Positions 53,007 through 61,700 of a DNA stretch of 64,000 bases are shown here, in pieces. The notes beneath the pieces are model-generated. The model ran no database searches and was not told the origin of the DNA. It saw nothing but the letters and a program-made list of their open reading frames with translations. Numbering within the stretch: the first letter of the stretch is position 1; every line of letters starts with the position of its first letter. Position numbers and translations under genes: made by a program. The stretch comes from Pseudoalteromonas sp049257235 (GTDB taxonomy: Bacteria > Pseudomonadota > Gammaproteobacteria > Enterobacterales > Alteromonadaceae), in NCBI RefSeq assembly GCF_049257235.1, contig NZ_JBMMUF010000002.1, positions 1 to 64,000 of the forward strand, in the 5' to 3' direction.

Positions 53007-53040
53007 AAAACGGGTCAGCTAGTAATAGCTGGCCCGTTTT
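53007..53040 (+). terminator. Terminator after rplS
   Basis: A 15-bp stem AAAACGGGTCAGCTA (53007-53021) / TAGCTGGCCCGTTTT (53026-53040) has one G-T pair and a GTAA loop. It ends the rpsP-rplS transcript. Confidence 0.93.
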
Positions 53041-53185
53041 GGTTTGTACACTGAGATGTTGTCGAGTATCTTGAACAATATGGGTTGTATCGTTAAGCTC
53101 ATGACATGTCTTTATACAGGTAACGGTAAATATACTGAGCCAACCAGTTTCCTCTTCTCATAAGCTTCGAATATGTTAGTATCGG

Positions 53186-53223
53186 TGTAATAAATAATTT
53201 CCACATGTAATTATAAGTTTACA
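53186..53223 (+). promoter_or_regulatory. Tandem TyrR boxes directly upstream of tyrA
   Basis: Box 1 is TGTAAT-AAATAA-TTTCCA (53186-53203, 10 of 12 to TGTAAA-N6-TTTACA). Box 2 is TGTAAT-TATAAG-TTTACA (53206-53223, 11 of 12). Centres are 20 bases apart, two helical turns, suitable for cooperative TyrR binding. Box 2 ends two bases before the tyrA start, a position expected to block initiation or early transcription. Confidence 0.65.
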
Positions 53224-53225
53224 CT

Positions 53226-54365
53226 ATGTCAGCCGAGCAGCAGTTAGCCCAGTTACGCAGTGAAATAGATGCCTGCGACAGTGAATTAGTCCGTCTTTTA
53301 GCCAAGCGTAATAACATTACCGAGCAAGTTGGTAAAGTAAAGCAGCGCTACGGCGAAGCCCTTCATGCGCCAGAACGTGAGGCCACATTAGTTGCTGCTC
53401 GCAGAGAGCAAGCGCAACAAGCAGGCGTTAACCCCGACTTAGTTGAAGACATTTTACGTCGCATGATGCGTGAAGCGTATCAGAACCAACAAAGTGAGCT
53501 TGCCTGCGTGTGTCCTGAGCTTAGCCCGGTTGTAATAGTCGGTGGTCGTGGCTCAATGGGCCAGTTATTTGCTAAACAACTACAAAGAAGTGGTCTTGAA
53601 GTTCGCATCCTTGATAAACAAGAGCAGCAACGTGGACAAGCTGAGCAAATTATCTCTGGGGCAAAATGTGTGATTGTCAGTGTGCCTATCAACGCTGTTG
53701 AGAAGGTCGTTGAAGCGCTCCCTAGGCTCGATGATGATGCGTTGTTGGTTGATATTACCTCGGTTAAAGAAAAACCGATTGCAGCGCTTAAACAAAAGCA
53801 CAGTGGCCCCGTGTTGGGATTGCACCCAATGTTTGGGCCAGATATTAGTCACTGGGTGAAACAAACCGTGGTGGTGTGTCCTGGTCGTCCAAGTGCATCA
53901 GCAGACGCATTAATTGCACAATTAAAAGTGTGGGGATGTCAGCTTGTACAAATGAGCGCGCGTAAACACGATGAGGCAATGCAAATTATTCAGGTGATGC
54001 GCCACTTAACCACGTTTGTTTACGGCCAGTTCCTTGCTCGCCAAGAGCATAGTTTACAAGAAATCCGTGATTGTTCATCGCCAATCTACCAGCTCGAGTT
54101 GATGATGGTAGGGCGCCTATTCGCACAAAGCCCTGAGTTATACAGCGATATCATGCTTGCTCAATTTGACCGGGTAGAGCCACTATTAGAAGCGTATCAA
54201 AATACGTATGAGCAAACGCTCAGCATGCTCAGAGATCGTGATAAAGATGCTTTGATAGCGGCATTTAATGATGCAAAACATTTCTTCAGTGATGCTAGCG
54301 ATGTGTTCTTACGCCAAAGTCGGGCGTTATTGAACAAGGCTAATGACGCAAAGGTATTGGATTAG
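53226..54365 (+). CDS. tyrA: Chorismate mutase / prephenate dehydrogenase
   Basis: A 379-residue bifunctional enzyme for tyrosine synthesis. The N-terminal AroQ chorismate mutase (about 1-90) begins AQLRSEIDACDSELVRLLAKR. The prephenate dehydrogenase has a dinucleotide motif in VIVGGRGSMGQLF (about residue 102). There is no aroF beside it, unlike E. coli (tyrA-aroF). The start lacks a clear ribosome binding site because two TyrR-box-like sequences occupy the bases just upstream. It is convergent with pheA via three inserted genes. Confidence 0.96.
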   Translation: MSAEQQLAQLRSEIDACDSELVRLLAKRNNITEQVGKVKQRYGEALHAPEREATLVAARREQAQQAGVNPDLVEDILRRMMREAYQNQQSELACVCPELSPVVIVGGRGSMGQLFAKQLQRSGLEVRILDKQEQQRGQAEQIISGAKCVIVSVPINAVEKVVEALPRLDDDALLVDITSVKEKPIAALKQKHSGPVLGLHPMFGPDISHWVKQTVVVCPGRPSASADALIAQLKVWGCQLVQMSARKHDEAMQIIQVMRHLTTFVYGQFLARQEHSLQEIRDCSSPIYQLELMMVGRLFAQSPELYSDIMLAQFDRVEPLLEAYQNTYEQTLSMLRDRDKDALIAAFNDAKHFFSDASDVFLRQSRALLNKANDAKVLD

Positions 54366-54462
54366 GGTAATGTAGGAGCGTCCCAACGGGGCTGTTTCAG
54401 CATAACCCATAGAGCGATGTTTACTCAATGTAAGTTAGCGCTGTTAATGCCCATTGGGCAAG

Positions 54463-55191
54463 CTAAGGTATTTTCAAAAACGGGACCACCGCCGGTACTC
54501 TTCTTTTGTAATCCATATATACGTCACCAAAGCGGTGTATGAGTGATTTCTCTTCGAAATATAAGCCGATAAAGATGTAGATTGTGAATCCCAAAGACAA
54601 CATAAACTGCGTCATGCTCATGTAGGGAGTGGCCCACATTCCGAGTAGAATTCCAGTTTGAATAGGGTGGCGAACAATTTTATATAAACACACTTCTTTA
54701 AATTGGTTCCCTTCATTAGGGTTCATAGAAATACTTTGTTTTAGACCCATCAGGTGAAAGTGATCGATCTCGAATGTCGCTGCCACTAAGAAGAGCCAAC
54801 CGAAGATGTGAATCCCCCGCAAAACACTCACCAGAAATTCATTTTCAGTGTGCCATATAACCCCTGTGACGGGCTGCCAGTAGAAACAAAACGCCAACAT
54901 AAATAATCCAGACACTAACACATAGAGACTGCGTTCGAGTGCGGGAGAGATGAACTGAGTTATTTTTTCTTTAAAGCTACTTCGTGCAGCAATGCTGTGA
55001 TGCAAGGCAAACAAGAGCAAAATGGCTAAGTTAATTGCGATGGCAACGCCGGTGTCCTCTGAAAGTGGGCGCGAGTTTATATGAATAGGAAGAAAACTCC
55101 ATCCACCCATAAATAGCATAAAGGCGCTGAGACCACCAAGCCCAACCAAATAACATAAAATACCGCAAACGCTAGAGATTAATTTACTCAT
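54463..55191 (-). CDS. mddA: MddA-like methyltransferase (putative methanethiol S-methyltransferase)
   Basis: A 242-residue membrane methyltransferase of the NnrU/isoprenylcysteine-methyltransferase group. Five to six helices. Phrases remembered from MddA are seen: FALHHSIAARSSFKEKI, PALERSLYVLVSGLFML, FEIDHFHLMGLKQ, and the C-terminal SAM site YKIVRHPIQTGILLGMWATP with YFEEKSLIHRFGDVYMDYKRRVP. MddA methylates methanethiol to dimethyl sulfide without DMSP. Specificity is inferred from resemblance only. AAGGAG precedes the chosen ATG; the frame extends 10 codons upstream. Not part of the old tyrA-pheA order, so likely acquired or moved in. Confidence 0.75.
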   Translation of the reverse strand: MSKLISSVCGILCYLVGLGGLSAFMLFMGGWSFLPIHINSRPLSEDTGVAIAINLAILLLFALHHSIAARSSFKEKITQFISPALERSLYVLVSGLFMLAFCFYWQPVTGVIWHTENEFLVSVLRGIHIFGWLFLVAATFEIDHFHLMGLKQSISMNPNEGNQFKEVCLYKIVRHPIQTGILLGMWATPYMSMTQFMLSLGFTIYIFIGLYFEEKSLIHRFGDVYMDYKRRVPAVVPFLKIP

Positions 55192-55413
55192 GACTAAACG
55201 CTCCTTTGCTTGTGTTGCCATGCATCGGTGGACTCGCTATATCCCTTTGCGTTGAGCACTAAGTCAGGGTCAACATAATGTAATTATAGTTCGATATTTA
55301 GCAATAATTCCTTTGGGATAACGCCTAGTATGAGTGCCCCTTCATTGAGGTTAAACAGGGGGTTACTGAGGGAGAAATTCATCTAACTAATTGGTTACCG
55401 GCGACAACACGCC

Positions 55414-55581
55414 CTAGGAGTTATTTTTCTTATGTGAGTTGAGTTTAATGACTGTTGCGCTGTGTTGTCGGTTATCCTCAGAAGTTGATCCAAGTAGTGT
55501 AGATCGTGAGTTGTGCGCACAGCGAAACGATACGTATATTACGCTGTCATGGCTTCTATAAAAGGCTGGCTTTTTAATCAT
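55414..55581 (-). CDS. Possible 55-residue protein upstream of mddA-like gene
   Basis: An open frame of 55 codons with ATG at 55581, preceded by a strong AAGGAG six bases upstream (in CTAAGGAGTGCGCTATG). The product starts MIKKPAFYRSHDSVIY, is basic and serine-rich, and has no recognised motif. It is leftward, 223 bases before the mddA-like gene. Ribosome-binding strength is the only support. Confidence 0.4.
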   Translation of the reverse strand: MIKKPAFYRSHDSVIYVSFRCAHNSRSTLLGSTSEDNRQHSATVIKLNSHKKNNS

Positions 55582-55675
55582 AGCGCACTCCTTAGAACAC
55601 CCTCAGTATAGTCTTTGTTTATTATTTGTGCATTTCAGGCCGTATGTCTCCTTGGGTTTCATCGAGAGGTTAAAA

Positions 55676-55828
55676 ATGGATAAAAAGCACTGGCATCTCA
55701 TGAGGCGATTGGTAATAATGTCACTGTACCCAAAAGGTGTTTTTGATTGTATTTCAAGGAAGAATGAAGCAGATGAAACAGATAATCGCGCTACTTTTTA
55801 TCGGTATTGCAGTGTTTTACCTCTATGA
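55676..55828 (+). CDS. Possible 50-residue ORF before the 55764 gene
   Basis: ATG at 55676 follows GAGAGG seven bases away. The frame (starts MDKKHWHLMRRLVIM) ends at 55828, overlapping the next gene by 65 bases in another frame. The product has no motif. It may be a short upstream peptide whose translation reaches the next start, or chance. Confidence 0.3.
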   Translation: MDKKHWHLMRRLVIMSLYPKGVFDCISRKNEADETDNRATFYRYCSVLPL

Positions 55829-56240
55829 GTTCAAAGGCGCTCCGTCACACCACGATAGAGAAATGGTTTACGCGAAGGCGCTGGTTAAATACAAAATAGC
55901 AAGCAGGGAAATAGAGCTTATTGCGGTTGCTCATAACTATAAAGACGCGCAGTGTGATGAGAATCTAGTTAAAGAGGCGTTGCAACATTGTGTCGCAGAT
56001 CAATATTGCTCGCAGGCCACCTTCACTTGCCAAGAAACTATTGAAAGTCGCTATCAAGACCTGTTGGAAGAGCAGCCTGCACGCACGCGATACGTGCATC
56101 TAACAGGCAAGAATGATGACCGCAAAGGAGCCATTATTGTCTGGGGGTTAACTGATAGCGAGGCACGCGTTGTGTGTGATCGCATTCGTGCAGGCGTTGC
56201 TAGAGATAAAAAACTTGATGTCACCACCAAATGCATTTAA
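55764..56240 (+). CDS. Membrane-anchored protein of unknown function
   Basis: A 158-residue protein with a short cytoplasmic start (MKQMKQ), one membrane helix (IIALLFIGIAVFYLYEF, about residues 7-23), and a periplasmic part with five cysteines (residues about 63, 73, 79, 86 and a later one), most within a 25-residue stretch. I do not recognise it. AAGGA lies just upstream of the ATG at 55764; the next ATG three codons later is also possible. It is the middle gene of the tyrA-pheA insertion. Confidence 0.6.
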   Translation: MKQMKQIIALLFIGIAVFYLYEFKGAPSHHDREMVYAKALVKYKIASREIELIAVAHNYKDAQCDENLVKEALQHCVADQYCSQATFTCQETIESRYQDLLEEQPARTRYVHLTGKNDDRKGAIIVWGLTDSEARVVCDRIRAGVARDKKLDVTTKCI

Positions 56241-56273
56241 TGGCGTGTAAGATGCTGATTTAAATTATTTTTA

Positions 56274-57134
56274 TTATTTTGTCGATAGAAACAAAATTCT
56301 ATCCAAAGCACGTTTAGATGCGTCAACGCTTTGCAGCGCGCTCATCCCTTGTGGATATTGCTCTTGCTCCACCACGAGCCACTGTGTGTGACCATCATTA
56401 CGCAATGAAGTAATGATATTCTCCCATGCAAAACCGTTGTCTCCCAAGATAGGACTCAAAGAGTTGTCTTTGGCTACTATTTTTAGATGCGCGGAGCGAG
56501 TTCGCTTTGGGTAGGCTTTGATCAATTTGATGGCGTTTTGTTTGGCATAGTGAACCCAGCCAATATCTAGCTGTAATGGCACAGAAGCCGTCGTATTATC
56601 GGCAATGTGTTGCCAGTACGTGGTATCGCCAAATTGTAAAAACTCTTTGTCATGATTATGGAATCCGATCTCCATATCGAGTTGCTGCGCTGTTTTATGA
56701 ACCGCATTTAACTGTGTTATGAATTCGTCAATTTTATCCTTGTCCCATGCGCGCTCATCCCAAGGAATGTACAACGAGGTGACTCCCAGAGTTTTGTAAA
56801 AGTGCAGTGTGCTGTTTATGGTTTCGCTACTTAATTGGTCAAAGCCGACATGAGCACTGCTCGCTTGTAACCCCAGTGAACTGAGCAGTGTATGTAACTG
56901 CTGCGGATTGCTCGCATAAGGGCCAAAGTCGCCTGCAAATTCAACACCCTCAAAGCCCATATTAGCCAAGGCGGTGAGCGTACCATGGAAATCCGCTTTT
57001 AGCTCATCTTTAACCGACCATAATTGAACACTGATAGAAGGGGATGTCATTGTTTTGGTAAAAGCCTTCATGGGTAAAAGCATAATCACCACAGTGATGA
57101 TTATGTGCTTATAAAATGGATACATCGTCATCAT
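56274..57134 (-). CDS. Exported xylose isomerase-like TIM-barrel protein
   Basis: A 286-residue protein with an N-terminal signal or anchor (about residues 9-26). The AP_endonuc_2 (sugar-phosphate isomerase/epimerase) fold follows: MGFEGVEFAGDFG (about 60), GFHNHDKEF (about 158), LQLDIGWVHYA (about 190), AHLKIVAKD (about 217) and WLVVEQEQY (about 254). These give the Glu, Asp, His and Glu metal ligands of the family. A periplasmic location with carbohydrate-type chemistry is likely; substrate unknown. It lies 50 bases downstream of pheA on the same strand. Confidence 0.82.
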   Translation of the reverse strand: MMTMYPFYKHIIITVVIMLLPMKAFTKTMTSPSISVQLWSVKDELKADFHGTLTALANMGFEGVEFAGDFGPYASNPQQLHTLLSSLGLQASSAHVGFDQLSSETINSTLHFYKTLGVTSLYIPWDERAWDKDKIDEFITQLNAVHKTAQQLDMEIGFHNHDKEFLQFGDTTYWQHIADNTTASVPLQLDIGWVHYAKQNAIKLIKAYPKRTRSAHLKIVAKDNSLSPILGDNGFAWENIITSLRNDGHTQWLVVEQEQYPQGMSALQSVDASKRALDRILFLSTK

Positions 57135-57183
57135 GGTGATAGTAGCCGAGGAAACCGATTTGGAATCCCTCGGCCTTACCCTT

Positions 57184-58338
57184 TTATTTTACTTCAACTG
57201 CTTGCAGAGATTCACTTTGATAACAGCCTAAGATACGCACGAACTGGGTGTGATCTTTTAGCGCTTCAAGTGCACCTTGAACTTTTGGTTGTGCAAGGTT
57301 AGCAATGAGATCGACATAGAATACTTCTTCCCAAGGATTACCAGGTACTGGACGTGATTCAAGCTTCACCATGTTAATACCATGCTCCTTGAATACCATT
57401 AGCGCATCAGCAAGGGAGCCAACATGTTGCTCAGTCGCCATAATAAGGGTGGTTTTGGTAGGGATTTGCGTTGATACCTGCATTGCCTTGCGTGCAACTA
57501 CGATGAAGCGGCTATGGTTTTCACTTTGGTTTGCGATGCCAGTTTTCAATACTTCTAAGCCAAGGTGCTTACCCGCTTCAGCTGAACCAATGGCTGCGCT
57601 ATTATCGCAATTTAATGCTGCTTTCATGGCGCTGGTCGTGGAATCACAGTTTTCTAGCTGTACGTCTGCTAACCCCTGTATGAAACGATTGCATTGAGCA
57701 AAAGGTTGGGGGTGGCCGAATAATTTAGTGATATCTTCAAGTTCAGTGCCCGGTTTTACCAGCAAGCAATGCTCAACGCTGTGGGTAACTTCTCCGACAA
57801 TCGACACTTGAGCGTGTTGCAGTAAATCGAACACCTCATTGATACTGCCTGAACTTGTATTTTCTATTGGCAGAACGCCAAAGTCGGCCTGGCCTTTTTC
57901 CACCGCACCTGTGATCTCATCAAATTGTGCACATCCCATTTCTATTAACTTACCAGGACGGCGACTAAAGTATTTGTGCACCGCCAATTGAGAATATGAA
58001 CCTTGTCCACCTAAATAAGCAACCCGATTCGTTTCACCCAATAGTTCAGGGTTAAGATTTTGCTGCAACATGGCTTGCTGATGCAGCACTGAGTCTTCCA
58101 GAACGCGCTGAAAAACACTGTTGATGTAATAAGCGTCAAGGCCGAGTGATTTACCATAATTAATAAGCTTTTCTAGTAGCTCTTGCTCTCTGGCTTCGTC
58201 GCGAATCGGTTTGTTATTCGCTATTTTATACTCTACTACAGAGTGGCTAATGCGGCGTCTTTTGGCCAACAGTATCAGTAGCTCAGAGTCTATTTCGTTG
58301 ATATCTCGACGTAGCGCTTGCAGCGTATCGTTAGTCAT
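57184..58338 (-). CDS. pheA: Chorismate mutase / prephenate dehydratase
   Basis: A 384-residue P-protein for phenylalanine synthesis: AroQ chorismate mutase (about 1-95; TLQALRRDINEIDSELLIL), prephenate dehydratase (about 105-285; VAYLGGQGSYSQLAV, ENTSSGSINEVFD), and an ACT regulatory domain (about 295-380) with the ESRP motif (KLESRPVPGNPWEE) that binds Phe. A leader peptide and attenuator lie upstream. Length matches E. coli PheA (386). Confidence 0.97.
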   Translation of the reverse strand: MTNDTLQALRRDINEIDSELLILLAKRRRISHSVVEYKIANNKPIRDEAREQELLEKLINYGKSLGLDAYYINSVFQRVLEDSVLHQQAMLQQNLNPELLGETNRVAYLGGQGSYSQLAVHKYFSRRPGKLIEMGCAQFDEITGAVEKGQADFGVLPIENTSSGSINEVFDLLQHAQVSIVGEVTHSVEHCLLVKPGTELEDITKLFGHPQPFAQCNRFIQGLADVQLENCDSTTSAMKAALNCDNSAAIGSAEAGKHLGLEVLKTGIANQSENHSRFIVVARKAMQVSTQIPTKTTLIMATEQHVGSLADALMVFKEHGINMVKLESRPVPGNPWEEVFYVDLIANLAQPKVQGALEALKDHTQFVRILGCYQSESLQAVEVK

Positions 58339-58363
58339 TATTTGGTTTCCTCATTCCCAAAAC

Positions 58364-58429
58364 AAAAAAGCCTCCCGCTTGGGAGGCTTTAGAATATGTG
58401 TGAACTTCACGTACTCGTTCGCGCCTCCC
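58364..58429 (-). promoter_or_regulatory. Phenylalanine attenuator of pheA
   Basis: Read leftward, terminator stem AAAGCCTCCC (58390-58381) / GGGAGGCTTT (58376-58367) has a 4-base loop and is followed by T's. A competing GGGAGGCGC (58429-58421), right after the leader stop, can pair with the same GCCTCCC (7 bp), forming the antiterminator. A ribosome stalled at the leader's Phe codons would favour the antiterminator and pheA expression. This is the standard phe-leader design. Confidence 0.85.
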
Positions 58430-58483
58430 TCAAACGGGGTGGAGAATAAAAAAGCGAAAGAATACGAAAGATAATATGTTCAT
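58430..58483 (-). CDS. pheL: pheA leader peptide
   Basis: A 17-codon frame, MNILSFVFFRFFILHPV, with five phenylalanine codons in a seven-codon stretch, ends just before the antiterminator arm. GGAG lies two bases before the ATG. E. coli PheL has seven Phe in 15 residues, so function is clear by analogy though the sequence differs. It is too short to be found by size alone; the Phe run and the attenuator behind it decide the call. Confidence 0.88.
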   Translation of the reverse strand: MNILSFVFFRFFILHPV

Positions 58484-58784
58484 AGCTCCAATCTACTGTT
58501 TGAGCAGGTACTAAGTCAATAGTTGTTTGGGTGTAAAATAATTTAATTCACTTTGAGAGTGAAAGTTTCCAAATTAGGTAATTTAGGTCTAATGTAAGGT
58601 AAAGGTATTATTGCGTTTTTGTGCCTAATAGCTGCACGGGAGGGCGCCTAATTGGTTCTTTTGTACTATTTTTCTCACTTTTTGACTGGGGTCTGCGTAA
58701 AAAAGGTGTATACATGTACGCTATGGCTGTTATATTTGCTAGTCGGTAAGAATAATAAAACCAGATACTTAAAAAGGATCGGCT
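58484..58784. other. Divergent region pheL / GGDEF-EAL gene
   Basis: About 300 bases. TTGACT (leftward 58519-58514) with TAGATT (58495-58490, spacer 18) resembles a promoter but would start transcription at the leader ATG itself. A 71-codon leftward frame (58608-58823) looks random. Nothing else is recognised. Confidence 0.4.
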
Positions 58785-61700
58785 GTGGTTTATAGGCGTC
58801 CACCTTCGCGCTTTGGCATACATTCGTTAAGCATCAAGCTCTCCGCTTTGATTTCAGCTATTTGTTTGATTGCTGGGATTTTCGCTGCACTATTTATGCT
58901 TAAATCTGAGCAAAAGCAATTGATGTTCGAAGAGAGTGAGCAGCTCAATCTGTATAGCGCACGTTTTATCAATCATTTTGAACAGGCTATAGAAACCAAG
59001 GTTAACATCGCTGAACAAGCGAATGCTGTGGTGAGTCGTGCATTATTTAATGACGCAGAAAACACCGAGCTCAGTGTCTTTGCTCCTAACTTTATGTCTA
59101 CAGATGATCTCACTCTGCGTAGCGTCTCTCAAGATGGTTTGTCCGCAGCAGTTATTCCCAAAGAAAATTACAACCAGTATTACCAGCAATTGTTTGCCCG
59201 TTCAGAGGCGTTATGGCAGTTTATCTCGCCAACTCTTACACAAGAATTTTTTAACTTTTATCTGCTCACCGAAGACAGTTTTGTACGTATTTCACCTCCA
59301 AATTGGGCATTGGATGTGCCCGCAGATTATCGAGCTAATAATGTCATCAATTTTAGCCGAGCGGGGCAAGATAATAACCCTAATAGGTTAGCGATTTGGT
59401 CACCTGTTTATTACGATCAGGTTTGGGGTAAGTGGGTAAAAAGTATTGTTACACCTATATACCAAGGGGATAAGCATGTCGCTTTAACTGGTGCTGATGT
59501 TGAGCTTGAAGCCTTGCTACGATTTCTGCCATTAGATGATGAACAGCAACAAATGTTTGTTGTTGACTCAAAAGGCCAGCTACTTGCTCATCCAAAGATT
59601 GATCAGAGCACCTATCTGGAGTACGGCAAAGAAGGTAAACGCCTGCGTATGTCGGACTTCATGAACCCTAAATTAGTGGAAATTGTCACCGATGCCACAA
59701 GGCTTAAACTGCCTACCATCACGGAACCATTTGAATATCAGGATGAAAATTACCTTACCAGTGTGCGCAAAGTAGACGGATTGGATTGGTATGTTGGTAT
59801 CTATCGTAAACAATCGAGTGCCCTAGAGGCTTTGCAGGCATTGGAAATAAAGTTTTTAGGCCTGTTTATTTTATACGCTGTGCTCGTAGCGCTGTTGTTG
59901 CACCAAGCATTATATCAACTCGTGTTAAGCCGTATCTATTTGCTTGTGGATGCAGTGTCTAGTTTTGGGCGTGGCAAAATGGATACGCAATTCCCACCAG
60001 AGAGTAAGGATGAAATTGGTGTACTCAACGGTTCTTTTAAAGACATGAGTGTGGAGCTGAGCAACACCATTCGCGGCCTTAATCAACGTATCAAAGAAAA
60101 AGAGATCGCTGAGCAAGCTGCTAATCGTTTGTCAAAGGCGGTTGCTCACTCTGGTACGGGTGTACTCATTACTAATCGACAATTACAAATTGAGTACGTC
60201 AACCCGAAAATGATGGATATGACGGGCTTTGATGAGGATCACTTTACAGATGCCACCTTGCTCAGTGTCATTGCCAAAGAAATGGCTATTTTCACAGATG
60301 ACATCGAGTACGATTTAAGAACACGCAACTATTGGCGTGGCGACACGATGCTCGAGCAAGCCAGTGGCAGCGCCTTATGGGTGTCGTTGAGTATCTCGCC
60401 AATTCGAGATGAAGATGGCGAGGTGAATAGCTACGTGGTATCAGCACAGGACATTTCTTTTGTTAAAGAAAGTCAGCGTAAGATGGAACAGTTGGCTTAT
60501 TTCGACACCTTAACTGGCCTTGCAAACAGAACGTTCTTCCGCATGCAGTTGCGCAAGTCTATGGCGTTGGCGGAGCGTGGCCATTATGCATTCGCGTTGT
60601 TCTACTTTGATTTAGACGAATTCAAACGCATCAACGATACCCTTGGTCATGATATTGGGGACCAACTGTTGATCGAAGTGGCAAACCGATTGAAAAATCG
60701 ATTACGTACTGAAGATACCATTGCCCGCTTAGGTGGCGATGAATTTGCTGTGTTGCTTAGCGGTATAGAAAATTACGAGCGAGCAGCTGAGGTTGCCAAC
60801 ACCATTCAACGTACTCTGAATCAGCCTATTTTGCTTGGTAATAATGAAGTTATCATCAGTGCAAGTATTGGTATTACTATGGCACCGGATGACAGTAGTG
60901 AGGAGGACCAACTTCTCAAACACGCGGACTTAGCCATGTATGAGGCCAAAGCTAAGGGCAAAAATACGCATCACTTCTACTCGCGAGAACTTAATGCTGC
61001 TGCGAACGAGCGTTTGTACATCGAAAACGAACTGCGTCAGGGCATTCGTGATAAGCAATTCCACCTTAACTACCAACCTCAGGTCGATAGTCGCTCGGGT
61101 AAAATATTAGGTTTTGAGGCGCTGATCCGCTGGGTACACCCAAGTCGTGGGGCTATTTCACCGGTCAAGTTCATTCCTATCGCTGAAGCAACAGGGCTTA
61201 TTGTAGAGCTTGGTGAATGGGTGCTACGTGAAGCGTGCTGCTTCTCTGCCCGTCGTTCACAGCTTGGACTCGAGTCTAATATTTCCGTGAACTTGTCTGT
61301 ACGTCAGTTCCAAGATGCGAATTTGGTTCCTATGTTGGCCAGTGTGTTAAGAGAAACGCATGTGTCACCTAAAAATCTGCACTTAGAGTTAACTGAAAGT
61401 ATGTTGATGGGGGATGTGGAAACCGCTATTAGCCAATTACACGAGATTAAGCGTTTGGGAGTGTCGATTTCGATTGATGACTTCGGGACGGGCTACTCGT
61501 CTTTAAGTTATTTGAAAAAATTCCCAGTAGACGTGCTTAAAGTTGACCGTTCATTTGTTCAAGATATTCCTGATGACCCGAATGATATGGAGATCACCGC
61601 TGCAATTATAGCCATGGCGCAAAAGCTAAATCTTAACGTCGTGGCTGAAGGTGTGGAGACCAAAGCGCAAGTTGACTTTTTAAAGGCGAATAACTGCTTT

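Noticed and set aside
58490..58519. TTGACT-N18-TAGATT as the pheA promoter
   Set aside because: It would start transcription at the leader ATG and exclude its binding site; the real promoter is probably further upstream.
58608..58823. A 71-codon leftward frame overlapping the GGDEF-EAL start
   Set aside because: No binding site or motif; overlaps a strongly supported gene.
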